Positions 7,613 through 15,798 of a stretch of 64,000 nucleotides of DNA are shown here, piece after piece. The translations under genes were made by a program, and so were the position numbers. Position 1 is the first letter of the stretch; each line of letters begins with the position of its first letter. This DNA is from Planctomycetota bacterium (GTDB taxonomy: Bacteria > Planctomycetota > UBA1135 > GCA-002686595). The notes below the pieces were generated by a model that was not told the origin of the DNA, made no database searches, and saw only the letters and a program-made list of their open reading frames with translations. The DNA lies in the NCBI GenBank assembly GCA_021413885.1, contig JAIOPM010000019.1, positions 1 through 64,000 on the forward strand. Direction: 5' to 3'.

Positions 7613-9385
7613 TCAGTCGTGCATCGACTGGAAGACCGCCAACGCGGCCTCGAACGTGCGCCGGACGTCGGCGCGTTGGGTGTCGTCGGCGAAACCGTCG
7701 TCGGTCGCGAGCTTGTCGATCCGCGCGCCGATCCACTTCGCCCAATACGCCGCGGCCCGCGCGCGCGCGCGCGGCTTGCCGGGGACCTCGAGGTACACCG
7801 GACTCGTGTGCGCGAAGCGGATCAGGTTCGGATCGGTGCCGCGCACGCGCGCGACGATCCAGCCGGAACGCTCGGGTCGCACGCGGCCCTTCCATACGAC
7901 CTGGTGTCCGTCGGGCTCGGGCTCGAGCGTGCGCACGACGACGCCGTTCGAGACGAGTTCGAGCGGCGCGAGCTCGCGGTTCCATTCCGCGCGCACCGAG
8001 ACTTCGACCATGCCGTCGGATGCGGGCGACGGCGAAGGCGGCAGTGCGGGCCGCGGCTTGCCATAAATGAGCGCAGCTTCTTCGCGGCCGATCGACGCGA
8101 CTTCGCGCGCGCCCGACGCGAGCCGCGCGACCGGCGGATGGGGGACGCGTGCGATGCGTCGCGATTGCGGCGCCGGCGCGAGCACGTTGCTCGCCGGCAC
8201 GCGCACGACCGAGCCCGGCCCGAGGCCTTCGACTTCGAGATAGAGCATCGGTCCGTTGGTGACGAAGCTCCGTCCCGCGCGAAAACCGTCCCAGAACGCT
8301 TGCGCGGAGAAGGCGCCGTCGAGCTTCACGTACACGCGGTTGTGGCCGACCGGGCTCGACTTCACGCCCGCCGCGCTGCCGCCGCTGAGCGGCAGACGGA
8401 AGCCGCAGTCGAGCAGCCGGTAGTACTTCTCCTGCACCATCCGCAGCGTGCCTTCGACCGTGTCGCCGAACTCCGCGAGGTCGTCGGCGTTGCCGTAGCG
8501 CGCCGTGCGCGCGAGCGCGTAGTCGTAGCCGAAGAAGTTGCACGCCAGCTCGACGGCATCGAGTTCGCCGAGCGCGACCGAGACCGCGACGTCGTCGAAG
8601 CTCGAGCTGTGCGCAACCGCGACGCCGCCTTGCGCGCGCGCGCGCCGCTGGTACTCGAAGTTGAGCGGCCACGCCGCCGTCGGCGCGTCGAAGTGGATCG
8701 GGCTCGCGAGGTAGACGAGGTAGACCGGCGCGCCGTAGCGGACGATCGGGACGCGCTCGTTCTCCTGGTCGTTCAAACTGCAGACGTGCGTCGCGTCGAG
8801 GACGCGCACGCGCTCGAGCCGCGGCGCCTCCTGCGCCTGATCGGCGCCGGTGATCCACGCGGCGATGCTCGTGCCGACGTTCAAGTCCTCGGCGAGCGTG
8901 TGATCGCACGCGAGGTCGGCGGGGTAGTGGACGTGCGTGTCGCCGGAGTACCAACCCTGTTCGCTCGGGTGCGTCCAACGCCGCAGGCTCAACGTCTCGC
9001 GCACGGTCAGGCCGGCGCCGACTTCGAACGTCGCGAGCGTCGCGTCGTACTCGAGGCCGCGTTGGACCTCGACGTTCACGGTTCCCGCGACGACCTCGAC
9101 TTCGAGCGAACTCTTCGCGAGGTAGAACGGCCCGCCCGCGTTGAACGGATCGATGCCGCGCACCGCGTTGGTGCCGTCGGCGGAGCGCAGGTAGACGCGC
9201 GCGAAGAGCGGCTCGCCGCTGTCGGCGTCGACGATCGAGAGCGCGAGCGTGCCGGTCTCTTGCGCGAACGCCGGTCGCGCGCCGACGAAGCACGCGACGC
9301 CGACCGCGAACGCCGCGAGGCGCGAACTCCGGCTCGTGCGGCTCGTCGCGCGCTCGCTCGACCTGTGACGGCTCGGGGCGCGCAT
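7613..9385 (-). CDS. Secreted CehA/McbA-like metallohydrolase
   Basis: 590 residues. An arginine/serine-rich start is followed by a hydrophobic segment ending in AFAQE, a signal peptide, so the enzyme is exported. About residues 35-135 look like an Ig/fibronectin-type domain. WYSGDTHVHYP (near residue 150) gives the H-x-H metal pair of the PHP-like CehA/McbA family, and VAHSSSF and further His/Asp residues follow. Family members cleave esters, carbamates or phosphate bonds; the substrate here is not readable. The C-terminal third contains a second beta-rich part. The promoter TTGAGC-N17-TACCCT ends 6 nt before the ATG, so the message appears leaderless. It is divergent from the membrane glycosyltransferase gene at 9526. 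Confidence 0.75.
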   Translation of the reverse strand: MRAPSRHRSSERATSRTSRSSRLAAFAVGVACFVGARPAFAQETGTLALSIVDADSGEPLFARVYLRSADGTNAVRGIDPFNAGGPFYLAKSSLEVEVVAGTVNVEVQRGLEYDATLATFEVGAGLTVRETLSLRRWTHPSEQGWYSGDTHVHYPADLACDHTLAEDLNVGTSIAAWITGADQAQEAPRLERVRVLDATHVCSLNDQENERVPIVRYGAPVYLVYLASPIHFDAPTAAWPLNFEYQRRARAQGGVAVAHSSSFDDVAVSVALGELDAVELACNFFGYDYALARTARYGNADDLAEFGDTVEGTLRMVQEKYYRLLDCGFRLPLSGGSAAGVKSSPVGHNRVYVKLDGAFSAQAFWDGFRAGRSFVTNGPMLYLEVEGLGPGSVVRVPASNVLAPAPQSRRIARVPHPPVARLASGAREVASIGREEAALIYGKPRPALPPSPSPASDGMVEVSVRAEWNRELAPLELVSNGVVVRTLEPEPDGHQVVWKGRVRPERSGWIVARVRGTDPNLIRFAHTSPVYLEVPGKPRARARAAAYWAKWIGARIDKLATDDGFADDTQRADVRRTFEAALAVFQSMHD

Positions 9386-9391
9386 CCTCGC

Positions 9392-9420
9392 AGGGTAAGC
9401 GGTGCGCCGCGGAGGCTCAA
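9392..9420 (-). promoter_or_regulatory. Promoter of the metallohydrolase gene
   Basis: On the minus strand TTGAGC (9420-9415), 17 bp, TACCCT (9397-9392), then 6 nt to the ATG at 9385. The spacing leaves no room for a ribosome site. Confidence 0.55.
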
Positions 9421-9525
9421 CCGTGTCGCGCCGTCGCCTTCCTGGGCGCGGAGGCCGCCGCTATGTTGAACGAGCGGCCGCGGTCCGCGCGCGTGCGAAC
9501 GAACGAAGAGATCCGAGGCGAGCCG

Positions 9526-11055
9526 ATGCCGCGGCGCGTCGTCTGGGCCGTCGCGCTCGTGTTCTGCCTGGTCGCGTGGGCGAGCTTCGCGTCGCGCGAC
9601 TTCGGCCGGCACCCCGACGAGGTGTTCCAGGTCGACATGGTCAGCCACACGCTCGAGACCGGGTCGTTGCTGCCGGATTGGTACCGCTATCCGTCGGTGA
9701 CGTTCTGGTTGAGCTTGGTGTCGCTCGCGCCGAAGGCGATCGCGGTCGGGTTCGATCGCGCGCAGTTGCTCGAGCACGTCCACGGCCCTGAGTTCCTGCT
9801 CGACGGGCGCGCGTTGTTCCTCGTGATCGCGTACGTCGTCCTCTTCTGGGTCGCGAAGCTCGCGTGGACCGCGACGCGTTCGTCGGCGGCGACGTTGCTC
9901 GCAGCCGTGTTGCTCGGCGCGTCGTTCGAGCTCCACTACCACTCGCGTTGGATGGTGTCCGATGCCATCAACTCGCAGTGGGTCGCGCTCGGGACGCTGT
10001 TCGCGTGTCTCTACCTCGCGAGCGGCAGGCGTGCGCACTTCCTCGGCGCGGCGTTGGTCGCGGGCGTCGCGACCGGCACGAAATATCCGGGCGGGCTCGT
10101 GCTCGTGCCGCTCGGCTTCGCAGTGCTCTTGCGCCATCCGCGCGGCCTCGGGCGTACCGCGTTGCTCTGCACGGGAGCGCTCGCGCTGGTCGTCGCCGCG
10201 TTCCTCGTCACGACCCCGGGCGCGGTGCTCGAGTGGTCGAGCTTCCACCGAGACGTCGTGCGCGAGATGCGTCACTACTCCGAGCGCGGGCACGGTCCGT
10301 ACTCGATCGAGCCCGGCCTCGAACACGTCACGCGCATCCTCGCGTACTTCGCGTTCAGCGCGCTCTCGTTCCAACCGGTGATCGCGGCGTGCGCGTTCGC
10401 GGCGGCGTTGATCGGCGTCGTATGGCTCGCGCGGCGCGACCCACGTCTCGCGCTCGTCGTCGGTTCGTTGCCGATCGTGTACCTGCTCTACTTCTCGACG
10501 CAGCGCGTGATGTTGGTGCGCAACCTCCAGATGTTGCTGCCGTTTCTCGCGGTGTTCGCGGCGTGCGGCGTGCATGCGCTGACGCTCGCGTTCGCGAAAC
10601 CCGCGGCGCGCGTCGTCGTGTGGGCGTTGGTGCTGGTCGGGCTCGGTTGGAACGTCGCGTGGCTCGCGCGCTCCGACCTGTCGATCGTGCGGCGCGGTTC
10701 GATCGATCGTCCGGCGGAGATCGAGAGCTTCGTCCGCGCCGCCGCCAAACCGGTGTTCCTCGGCAAGCGCGTGCTCGCCGAACTCGGCCCCGAACGCGCC
10801 GATGCGCTGCGCGCCGAAGGCAAACTTGCGACGAGCCCCGCACTCGCCGACCAAGTGCTCGTCTACGTCTTCGACATCCGTCTCACCGACCGCGCGACCG
10901 CCGAACGATTCGTCGCGAATCGTCGCGGCACGTACGGACTGTTGCCGTCGGGCCCGTGGGAGGTGAACTGGGACTTCTACCCGTCGTGGTCGGGCGAGGA
11001 TCGTCCGCTCGTCCTCGCCGCCGACTACTACAGGAGCCTGACGACGAAGCCGTGA
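9526..11055 (+). CDS. Polytopic membrane glycosyltransferase (ArnT/PMT-like, GT-C fold)
   Basis: 509 residues with about ten membrane segments. The first (RRVVWAVALVFCLVAW) is followed by a short loop with HPDEVFQVD, the acidic motif found after helix 1 in GT-C enzymes that use polyprenyl-phosphate sugars. WYRYPSV and GTKYPGG are further loop motifs of this group. It probably glycosylates a lipid or protein on the outer face of the membrane. Start: GAGG lies 8 nt before the ATG at 9526; an earlier in-frame ATG at 9463 has a GGAGG but falls inside a -10-like TATGTT, so it is less likely. The stop overlaps an in-frame GTG of the next gene, though that gene seems to use a later start. Confidence 0.75.
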   Translation: MPRRVVWAVALVFCLVAWASFASRDFGRHPDEVFQVDMVSHTLETGSLLPDWYRYPSVTFWLSLVSLAPKAIAVGFDRAQLLEHVHGPEFLLDGRALFLVIAYVVLFWVAKLAWTATRSSAATLLAAVLLGASFELHYHSRWMVSDAINSQWVALGTLFACLYLASGRRAHFLGAALVAGVATGTKYPGGLVLVPLGFAVLLRHPRGLGRTALLCTGALALVVAAFLVTTPGAVLEWSSFHRDVVREMRHYSERGHGPYSIEPGLEHVTRILAYFAFSALSFQPVIAACAFAAALIGVVWLARRDPRLALVVGSLPIVYLLYFSTQRVMLVRNLQMLLPFLAVFAACGVHALTLAFAKPAARVVVWALVLVGLGWNVAWLARSDLSIVRRGSIDRPAEIESFVRAAAKPVFLGKRVLAELGPERADALRAEGKLATSPALADQVLVYVFDIRLTDRATAERFVANRRGTYGLLPSGPWEVNWDFYPSWSGEDRPLVLAADYYRSLTTKP

Positions 11056-11071
11056 GCCTTGGCGCACCGCG

Positions 11072-11099
11072 TTGCGCGAGCACGGCGACCGGCTACGAT
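11072..11099 (+). promoter_or_regulatory. Possible promoter of the small membrane protein
   Basis: TTGCGC (11072-11077), 16 bp, TACGAT (11094-11099), ending 18 nt before the GTG at 11118. It supports independent transcription of that gene. Confidence 0.45.
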
Positions 11100-11117
11100 C
11101 GCGACGGAAGGACCGAC

Positions 11118-11636
11118 GTGATCACGGGCGAGATCGGCGAAACGAGATGGAGGTCGCGCATCCGTCGACTCGTCGTGGCGGGCGCGGCGTTCTACGGATT
11201 CATGTTGCTCGGCGGCCAATGGGCGCGGTGGCGTGTTCCTTCGCGCGCGCGACCCGAGGCGATCCAGGCGCACTATGCGCGTCAGATCGAGATCCTGCGG
11301 CGCTACGCGAGCGCCGGAGTCGAAGGCGGCGACTACCACGGTCCGAATTCCCTGCCGTTCGAAGACCGAGCCGCGTTCGACCTGCCCGAGATCCTCTACG
11401 CCACCGCGTACTCTCGCCAAGGAACCACCGGTAGCTCTGTCGTCCCTCTGAAGGGGCGCGGGGACGAGGCCGGTGACCTCATCGGGTGTTTCATGCTCGT
11501 TCCGACCGCCGATGGAACGAGCAATCTGTGGTCAGGCGATCGGTCGCAATACGTCTCGTACGAAGTCGCCGCGTCCACAGGTTCCGGCAGCCTGAGCTAC
11601 GAGATGCTCTTCGACGTCGCGCGCATGCAGGACTGA
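11118..11636 (+). CDS. Small membrane-anchored protein of unknown function
   Basis: 172 residues, not recognised. One membrane segment (RLVVAGAAFYGFMLLGG, about residues 18-34) is followed by a charged, mostly soluble part with a possible helix (EAIQAHYARQIEILRRYA) and a C-terminal beta-rich stretch. A GGAAGG ribosome site sits 6 nt before the GTG at 11118 and a promoter-like pair lies just upstream. An alternative GTG at 11052 would overlap the stop of the preceding gene. Its base composition is visibly less extreme than that of its neighbours. The protein looks like a lineage-specific envelope protein facing the periplasm; no function is proposed. Confidence 0.6.
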   Translation: MITGEIGETRWRSRIRRLVVAGAAFYGFMLLGGQWARWRVPSRARPEAIQAHYARQIEILRRYASAGVEGGDYHGPNSLPFEDRAAFDLPEILYATAYSRQGTTGSSVVPLKGRGDEAGDLIGCFMLVPTADGTSNLWSGDRSQYVSYEVAASTGSGSLSYEMLFDVARMQD

Positions 11637-11655
11637 GCGCAAGGTCGTTGCGACG

Positions 11656-12558
11656 TCACAGTTCGCGCAAGCGACCGTGCGCAGCCGCTAGGCGTCGCCG
11701 AGCTTCCGCGGCGTCGACCTTCGCGCGGTGCATCGCGATCGCGGTCTTCACTTCGCCGTCGGCGGAAGCGAGCAGTGCTTTCGCACGCTCGTAGTCGAGG
11801 CCGGTGAGCTCCGCGACGATGCGCGCGCCGCGGTCGACGAGCTTGGTGTTCGCGCGCGTGTTGACGTCGACCATCAGGTTCTCGTGGACCTTGCCGAGCT
11901 TGGTCATCACCAACGTCGAGATCGTGTTGAGCGCGAGCTTGGTCGCCGTGCCCGCCTTCAGGCGCGTGCTGCCGGTCAACACCTCGGGTCCGACCAACAC
12001 GCGGATCGAGACGTCGGCGCGATCGGGCGCGTGTTCGGCGCTGACGCACGCGAAGAAGATCGTCGCCGCGCCGCGCGCACGCGCGAAGTCGAGCGCGCCG
12101 TGCACGAACGGCGTCGTTCCGCCGGCCGCGATGCCGAAGACGACGTCGCGTTCGGCGAGCGCGCGCGCATCGAGCTCCTTCGCCGCCGCTTGCGCGTCGT
12201 CCTCCGCGCCTTCGATCGAACGCGTCAACGCATCGAGCCCGCCCGCGAGCACCGCTTGCACTTGGCGCGGATCGCTCTGGAACGTCGGCGGGCATTCGAC
12301 GGCGTCGAGCATCGCGAGTCGACCGCTCGTGCCCGCGCCGACGTAGATCAAGCGACCGCCGCGCTCGAGCCGCTCGGCGATGACGTCGATCGCGCGGACG
12401 ATCGCCTCGCGCGCCGCGTAGAGTCCGCGATGCACGCCGACATCTTCGCGTTGGATCAAGTCGACGGCTTCGAGCGTCGTCAGGCGATCGAGTTCGTGCG
12501 ACGCGGGGTTGCGTTGCTCGGTCAGGAGATGACCGCGGGTCGGAGGAGCATCGCTCAC
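11656..12558 (-). CDS. murQ: N-acetylmuramic acid 6-phosphate etherase
   Basis: 300 residues, the usual MurQ length. It carries the SIS-domain signature YVGAGTSGRLAMLDAVECPPTF and the conserved LKAGTATKLALNTIST and GKVHENLMVDV stretches. The enzyme cleaves the lactyl ether of MurNAc-6-phosphate to give GlcNAc-6-phosphate in cytoplasmic peptidoglycan recycling. It starts with GTG at 12558, overlapping the stop of the dehydrogenase gene upstream as GTGA, with GGAGGAA just ahead of it, so translation is probably coupled. A murQ gene implies that the organism makes or scavenges peptidoglycan. No phosphotransferase gene for MurNAc uptake is adjacent. Confidence 0.93.
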   Translation of the reverse strand: MSDAPPTRGHLLTEQRNPASHELDRLTTLEAVDLIQREDVGVHRGLYAAREAIVRAIDVIAERLERGGRLIYVGAGTSGRLAMLDAVECPPTFQSDPRQVQAVLAGGLDALTRSIEGAEDDAQAAAKELDARALAERDVVFGIAAGGTTPFVHGALDFARARGAATIFFACVSAEHAPDRADVSIRVLVGPEVLTGSTRLKAGTATKLALNTISTLVMTKLGKVHENLMVDVNTRANTKLVDRGARIVAELTGLDYERAKALLASADGEVKTAIAMHRAKVDAAEARRRLAAAHGRLREL

Positions 12559-13400
12559 GCGCGTTCCTCCGTTCCCTTGCGCGTCGCGCCTTCGGTCCAC
12601 ATGCCGCGGCCGAGCGAAGCGCCGCCGTCGATCGTGAAGCACTCGCCGTTGACGTAGCTCGACGCGGGCGAGAGCAACCACAGACAGTGCGCCGCCATCT
12701 CGTCGGCGGTGCCGAAGCGTCCGAGCGGAATGCCCGACTCGATGCGCGCCTTCATCGCTTCGTCGGGCCAGAGATTGCCGCGCGCGCCCTCGCTCTCGAA
12801 CGGTCCCGGCGCGATCGCGTTGACGCGCAGACCGAACCGCGCCCATTCGACGGCGAGCGTGCGCGTCATCGCGAGCACGCCGGCCTTCGCGCTCGCGCTG
12901 TGCACGACGCCCGGCATCCCGGTCCACGCGTACGTCGCGACGACGTTGAGGATCCGGCCGCGGCGCGCTTCGATCATGTGCTTCCCGAAGTACCGCGACG
13001 CGTAGAACGTGCCGTCGAGCACGATGCCGAGCACCGCGCGCCACGCGCGCGCCGACAAGCGCTCCGCGGGACACACGAAGTTGCCCGCCGCGTTGTTGAC
13101 CAGAATCGTCGGCGCGCCGTGGCGTTCGGCGAGCGCGTTCGCCGCGCGCTCGACGTCGACGGGCTCGCGCAGATCGAGCGTCGCCGCCTCGCCGCGCCAA
13201 CCGCGCGTCGCGCATTCGTCCATGAACGCGCGATGGTGTTCGGCGTCGCGCGAAAGGATGACGACGCGCGCGCCGAGGGCGCAGAGTCCGCGCGAGATCT
13301 CGAGGCCGAGCCCGGTGCCTCCGCCGGTGACGATCGCGAAGTCGTTCTCGAACGTCTTCGGCGGCAACCAACGCGCGGCGTGCGGGAGCTCGGTCTCCAT
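12555..13400 (-). CDS. SDR oxidoreductase of the 2,4-dienoyl-CoA reductase type
   Basis: 281 residues, Rossmann fold with TGGGTGLG at about 25-32 for the nicotinamide cofactor and NNAAGNF as the second hallmark. The stretch NNAAGNFVCPAERLS and the active site resemble mitochondrial 2,4-dienoyl-CoA reductase (DECR1): the catalytic Tyr (in TYAWTG) stands 15 residues before the Lys (in SASAK) rather than in a YxxxK motif. This predicts reduction of dienoyl-CoA in oxidation of unsaturated fatty acids. It could also be another enoyl-ACP/CoA-type reductase. It is followed directly by murQ (4-bp overlap) and preceded, 38 bp away, by a membrane protein gene; the pairing with murQ has no obvious metabolic reason. 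Confidence 0.85.
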   Translation of the reverse strand: METELPHAARWLPPKTFENDFAIVTGGGTGLGLEISRGLCALGARVVILSRDAEHHRAFMDECATRGWRGEAATLDLREPVDVERAANALAERHGAPTILVNNAAGNFVCPAERLSARAWRAVLGIVLDGTFYASRYFGKHMIEARRGRILNVVATYAWTGMPGVVHSASAKAGVLAMTRTLAVEWARFGLRVNAIAPGPFESEGARGNLWPDEAMKARIESGIPLGRFGTADEMAAHCLWLLSPASSYVNGECFTIDGGASLGRGMWTEGATRKGTEERA

Positions 13401-13438
13401 GGCGAGAGCCTGCGTGGCCCGCGCGCGCGAATCAAGGC

Positions 13439-14038
13439 TCAGACGTCGCGCCGGACGCCGAGGTACTCGACCTCGGTGCCGTCGGGGAGCTGGAAGCCCG
13501 CGGTGCGCGCTTCGAGCTCGTCATCGATGCGTTGGAGCTCGTCGCCGTCGCCGCTGATCTGGATCGAGATCTCGGTGACCGCCGTGCCGCCGACGTCGTG
13601 CTCGATCGACGTCGAGGAGAGCGCGTCGCGCCCGACGACCTCGCGCACGATCGCGAGCAGCGGGTGGTAGTCGACGTGCTCGCCCTCGGCGCGGAAGACC
13701 AAGCGCGCGTGGTCGTTCCACGGCGCCGCCGGAGGGAAGGTGTCGTGATGTTCGAGCCGCCAACGGCCGGTCGGCAGGTGATCGATCGCTCGGTCGGCGA
13801 CCCGCGCCGCGAAAACGAACGCGGCGATCACGCCGAACCCGAGCAGCACGCACAGGCCGAGGCAGCCGAGCCCCGCCGCGATCGCGCAACCGGTGACGCC
13901 GGCGAGCGTCTCTCCGCCCTGGCGCTTCCCGAGGATCTTGATCGCGGCGAACGCGAGACCGCCGAGGACGAGCAGGGCGAGTAGGAATAGACCAGCGAGC
14001 AAGAACACCATTCCGCGGGCACCCAACATCGCGATCAT
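13439..14038 (-). CDS. Two-helix membrane protein of unknown function
   Basis: 199 residues. Two strongly hydrophobic segments (about residues 10-34 and 47-77, the second long and rich in Gly/Ala/Cys) are followed by a soluble C-terminal domain of some 115 residues. A good AAAGGAGT ribosome site precedes the ATG at 14038. I do not recognise the soluble domain; it has a beta-alpha look (TAVTEISIQISGDGDELQRID). It is first of three minus-strand genes with small gaps, so it is probably cotranscribed with the dehydrogenase and murQ. Confidence 0.7.
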   Translation of the reverse strand: MIAMLGARGMVFLLAGLFLLALLVLGGLAFAAIKILGKRQGGETLAGVTGCAIAAGLGCLGLCVLLGFGVIAAFVFAARVADRAIDHLPTGRWRLEHHDTFPPAAPWNDHARLVFRAEGEHVDYHPLLAIVREVVGRDALSSTSIEHDVGGTAVTEISIQISGDGDELQRIDDELEARTAGFQLPDGTEVEYLGVRRDV

Positions 14039-14188
14039 CGAGAGACTCCTTTCGAAAGCCGGCCCGCCTACGGCGCACCGCCCGGCGCATTCGCGGGGAC
14101 GCGTCGCGCGCGGCGGCGAACGGAGGCTAACGGCTCCGGGCGCCTGCTCGATAGAGTGTGCGCCCTTCGCGTCGACCCGAAAGAGACC

Positions 14189-15736
14189 ATGCAGACCCTG
14201 ACGAGCTTCGTCCAAGAGCGCTGGATCGCCGGCGACGGCGCCGCCACGCCGCTCTTCAATGCGACCACCGAGGAGCCCCTCGCAGAGACCCGCGCCGGCG
14301 GCATCGACTTCCGGGCGGTGCTCGCGCACGCGCGGGACGTCGGTGGCCCGGCGTTGCGCGCGAAGACGTTCGCCGAGCGGGCGGCGATGCTGAAGGCGCT
14401 CTCGACCGCGATCCACGCGCACCGCGAGGAGCTGATCGAGCTCTCGGTCAGGAACGCGGGCACCACCCGCGGCGATGCGAAGTTCGACATCGACGGCGCG
14501 ATCGGGACGCTTGCCGCCTACGCGACGTTCGGCGCGGCGGTGGGGGAGCGACGCTTCCTCACCGACGGCCCGGGAGTCCAACTCGGCCGCACCGCGCGTT
14601 TCTGGGGCGAGCACGTGCTCGTGCCGCGCCTCGGCGCCGCCGTGCACGTCAACGCGTTCAACTTCCCGGCGTGGAACATGCTCGAGAAGGCGGCGTGCGC
14701 GCTGCTCGCCGGTTCGCCGGTGATCGAGAAGCCCGGCACGCCGACCGCGTTGGTCGCGTGGCGCGTCGCGGAGATCGTCGTGCAGTCGGGCGTGTTGCCG
14801 GCGGGCGCGTACCAGTTCGTCGCGGGTCCGGTCGGCGATCTGCTCGATCACATGGGGCCGCAGGATTCGCTCGCGTTCACCGGTTCGTCGGGAACTGCTG
14901 CGAAGTTGCGCGGTCACGCCAACCTCGTCGCGCGAAACGTGCGCGTCAACCTCGAAGCCGACTCGCTGAACTGCGCGATCCTCGCATCCGATGTCGACTC
15001 GTCGGCGGATGCGTACGGCACGTTCCTCTCGAACGTCGCGCTCGACGTCACTCAGAAGACCGGACAGAAGTGCACCGCGGTGCGGCGCATCTTCGTACCG
15101 AAGGAGCGCGTCGGCGATGTGCGCGCGGACCTCGGCGCGGCGCTCGCGAAGACCAAGGTCGGCGATCCGTCGGAGGCCGAGACGCGCATGGGGCCGCTCG
15201 CGAGCGCCAACCAACTGCGCGACGTGCGCGCCGGCATCGAACGCCTCGCGGCGCACGCCGAGGTCGCGACCGGCGGCGCGAAATCGATCCGCGAGAAGGG
15301 CTGGTTCGTCGCGCCGACGCTGCTGGTCGCGCGCGACGCGCACGACGCCGCGTTCCACGCCGAGGAAGTCTTCGGACCTTGCGCGACGATCCTGCCGTAC
15401 GACGGAACGCCGGACGAAGCGATCGCACTCGCGGCGCAGGGCGGCGGCGGATTGGTGGCGAGCCTCTACTCGAACGACGCGGCGACGATCGAGCGCGTGG
15501 TGCTCGGCCTCGCGCCGTGGCATGGTCGCGTGTGGGTCGGCAGCGACAAGCTCGCCGACCAGGGCCTGCCGCCGGGCATGGTGTTGCCGGCGTCGATCCA
15601 CGGCGGACCGGGGCGCGCGGGCGGAGGCGAGGAGCTCGGCGGCTTGCGCGGACTCGCGTTCTACTTGCAGCGCACCGCGGTGCAGGGCTTCAAGGGTTAC
15701 GTCGAGTCGAGCTTCGGTTCCGCGCCGAGCGCGTGA
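14189..15736 (+). CDS. Aldehyde dehydrogenase of the PaaZ/BoxD type
   Basis: 515 residues of an ALDH-superfamily enzyme. NAFNFPAWNM, FTGSSGTA, the general-base Glu in LEADSLN and the nucleophile Cys in GQKCTA are all present, and the N-terminus (MQTLTSFVQERW) resembles the N-terminal half of PaaZ. The hydratase (MaoC-like) domain that follows in PaaZ is absent, so the closest known role is a stand-alone semialdehyde dehydrogenase such as BoxD (3,4-dehydroadipyl-CoA semialdehyde dehydrogenase) in aromatic-CoA breakdown. No other aromatic-degradation gene is nearby, so the substrate is inferred only from family likeness. The start at 14189 matches the family N-terminus; an AAGAGA lies before it. 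Confidence 0.85.
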   Translation: MQTLTSFVQERWIAGDGAATPLFNATTEEPLAETRAGGIDFRAVLAHARDVGGPALRAKTFAERAAMLKALSTAIHAHREELIELSVRNAGTTRGDAKFDIDGAIGTLAAYATFGAAVGERRFLTDGPGVQLGRTARFWGEHVLVPRLGAAVHVNAFNFPAWNMLEKAACALLAGSPVIEKPGTPTALVAWRVAEIVVQSGVLPAGAYQFVAGPVGDLLDHMGPQDSLAFTGSSGTAAKLRGHANLVARNVRVNLEADSLNCAILASDVDSSADAYGTFLSNVALDVTQKTGQKCTAVRRIFVPKERVGDVRADLGAALAKTKVGDPSEAETRMGPLASANQLRDVRAGIERLAAHAEVATGGAKSIREKGWFVAPTLLVARDAHDAAFHAEEVFGPCATILPYDGTPDEAIALAAQGGGGLVASLYSNDAATIERVVLGLAPWHGRVWVGSDKLADQGLPPGMVLPASIHGGPGRAGGGEELGGLRGLAFYLQRTAVQGFKGYVESSFGSAPSA

Positions 15737-15744
15737 GAACGTCG

Positions 15745-15776
15745 CGGGCGCTCCGACCTCGCGGTCGAAGCGCCCG
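15745..15776. terminator. Bidirectional terminator between convergent genes
   Basis: CGGGCGCTCCGACC pairs with GGTCGAAGCGCCCG (one mismatch, loop TCGC) 8 bp after the stop of the aldehyde dehydrogenase gene and 22 bp from the end of the opposite lipoprotein gene. A modest T-rich tail follows on the plus strand. Confidence 0.7.
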
Positions 15777-15798
15777 TTGGATTCTGCCTAAGAGAGCG

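Noticed and set aside
9463..9525. ATG at 9463 as start of the membrane glycosyltransferase
   Set aside because: It falls inside a -10-like TATGTT; the ATG at 9526 has GAGG and directly precedes the first membrane helix. Not fully excluded because GGAGG precedes 9463.
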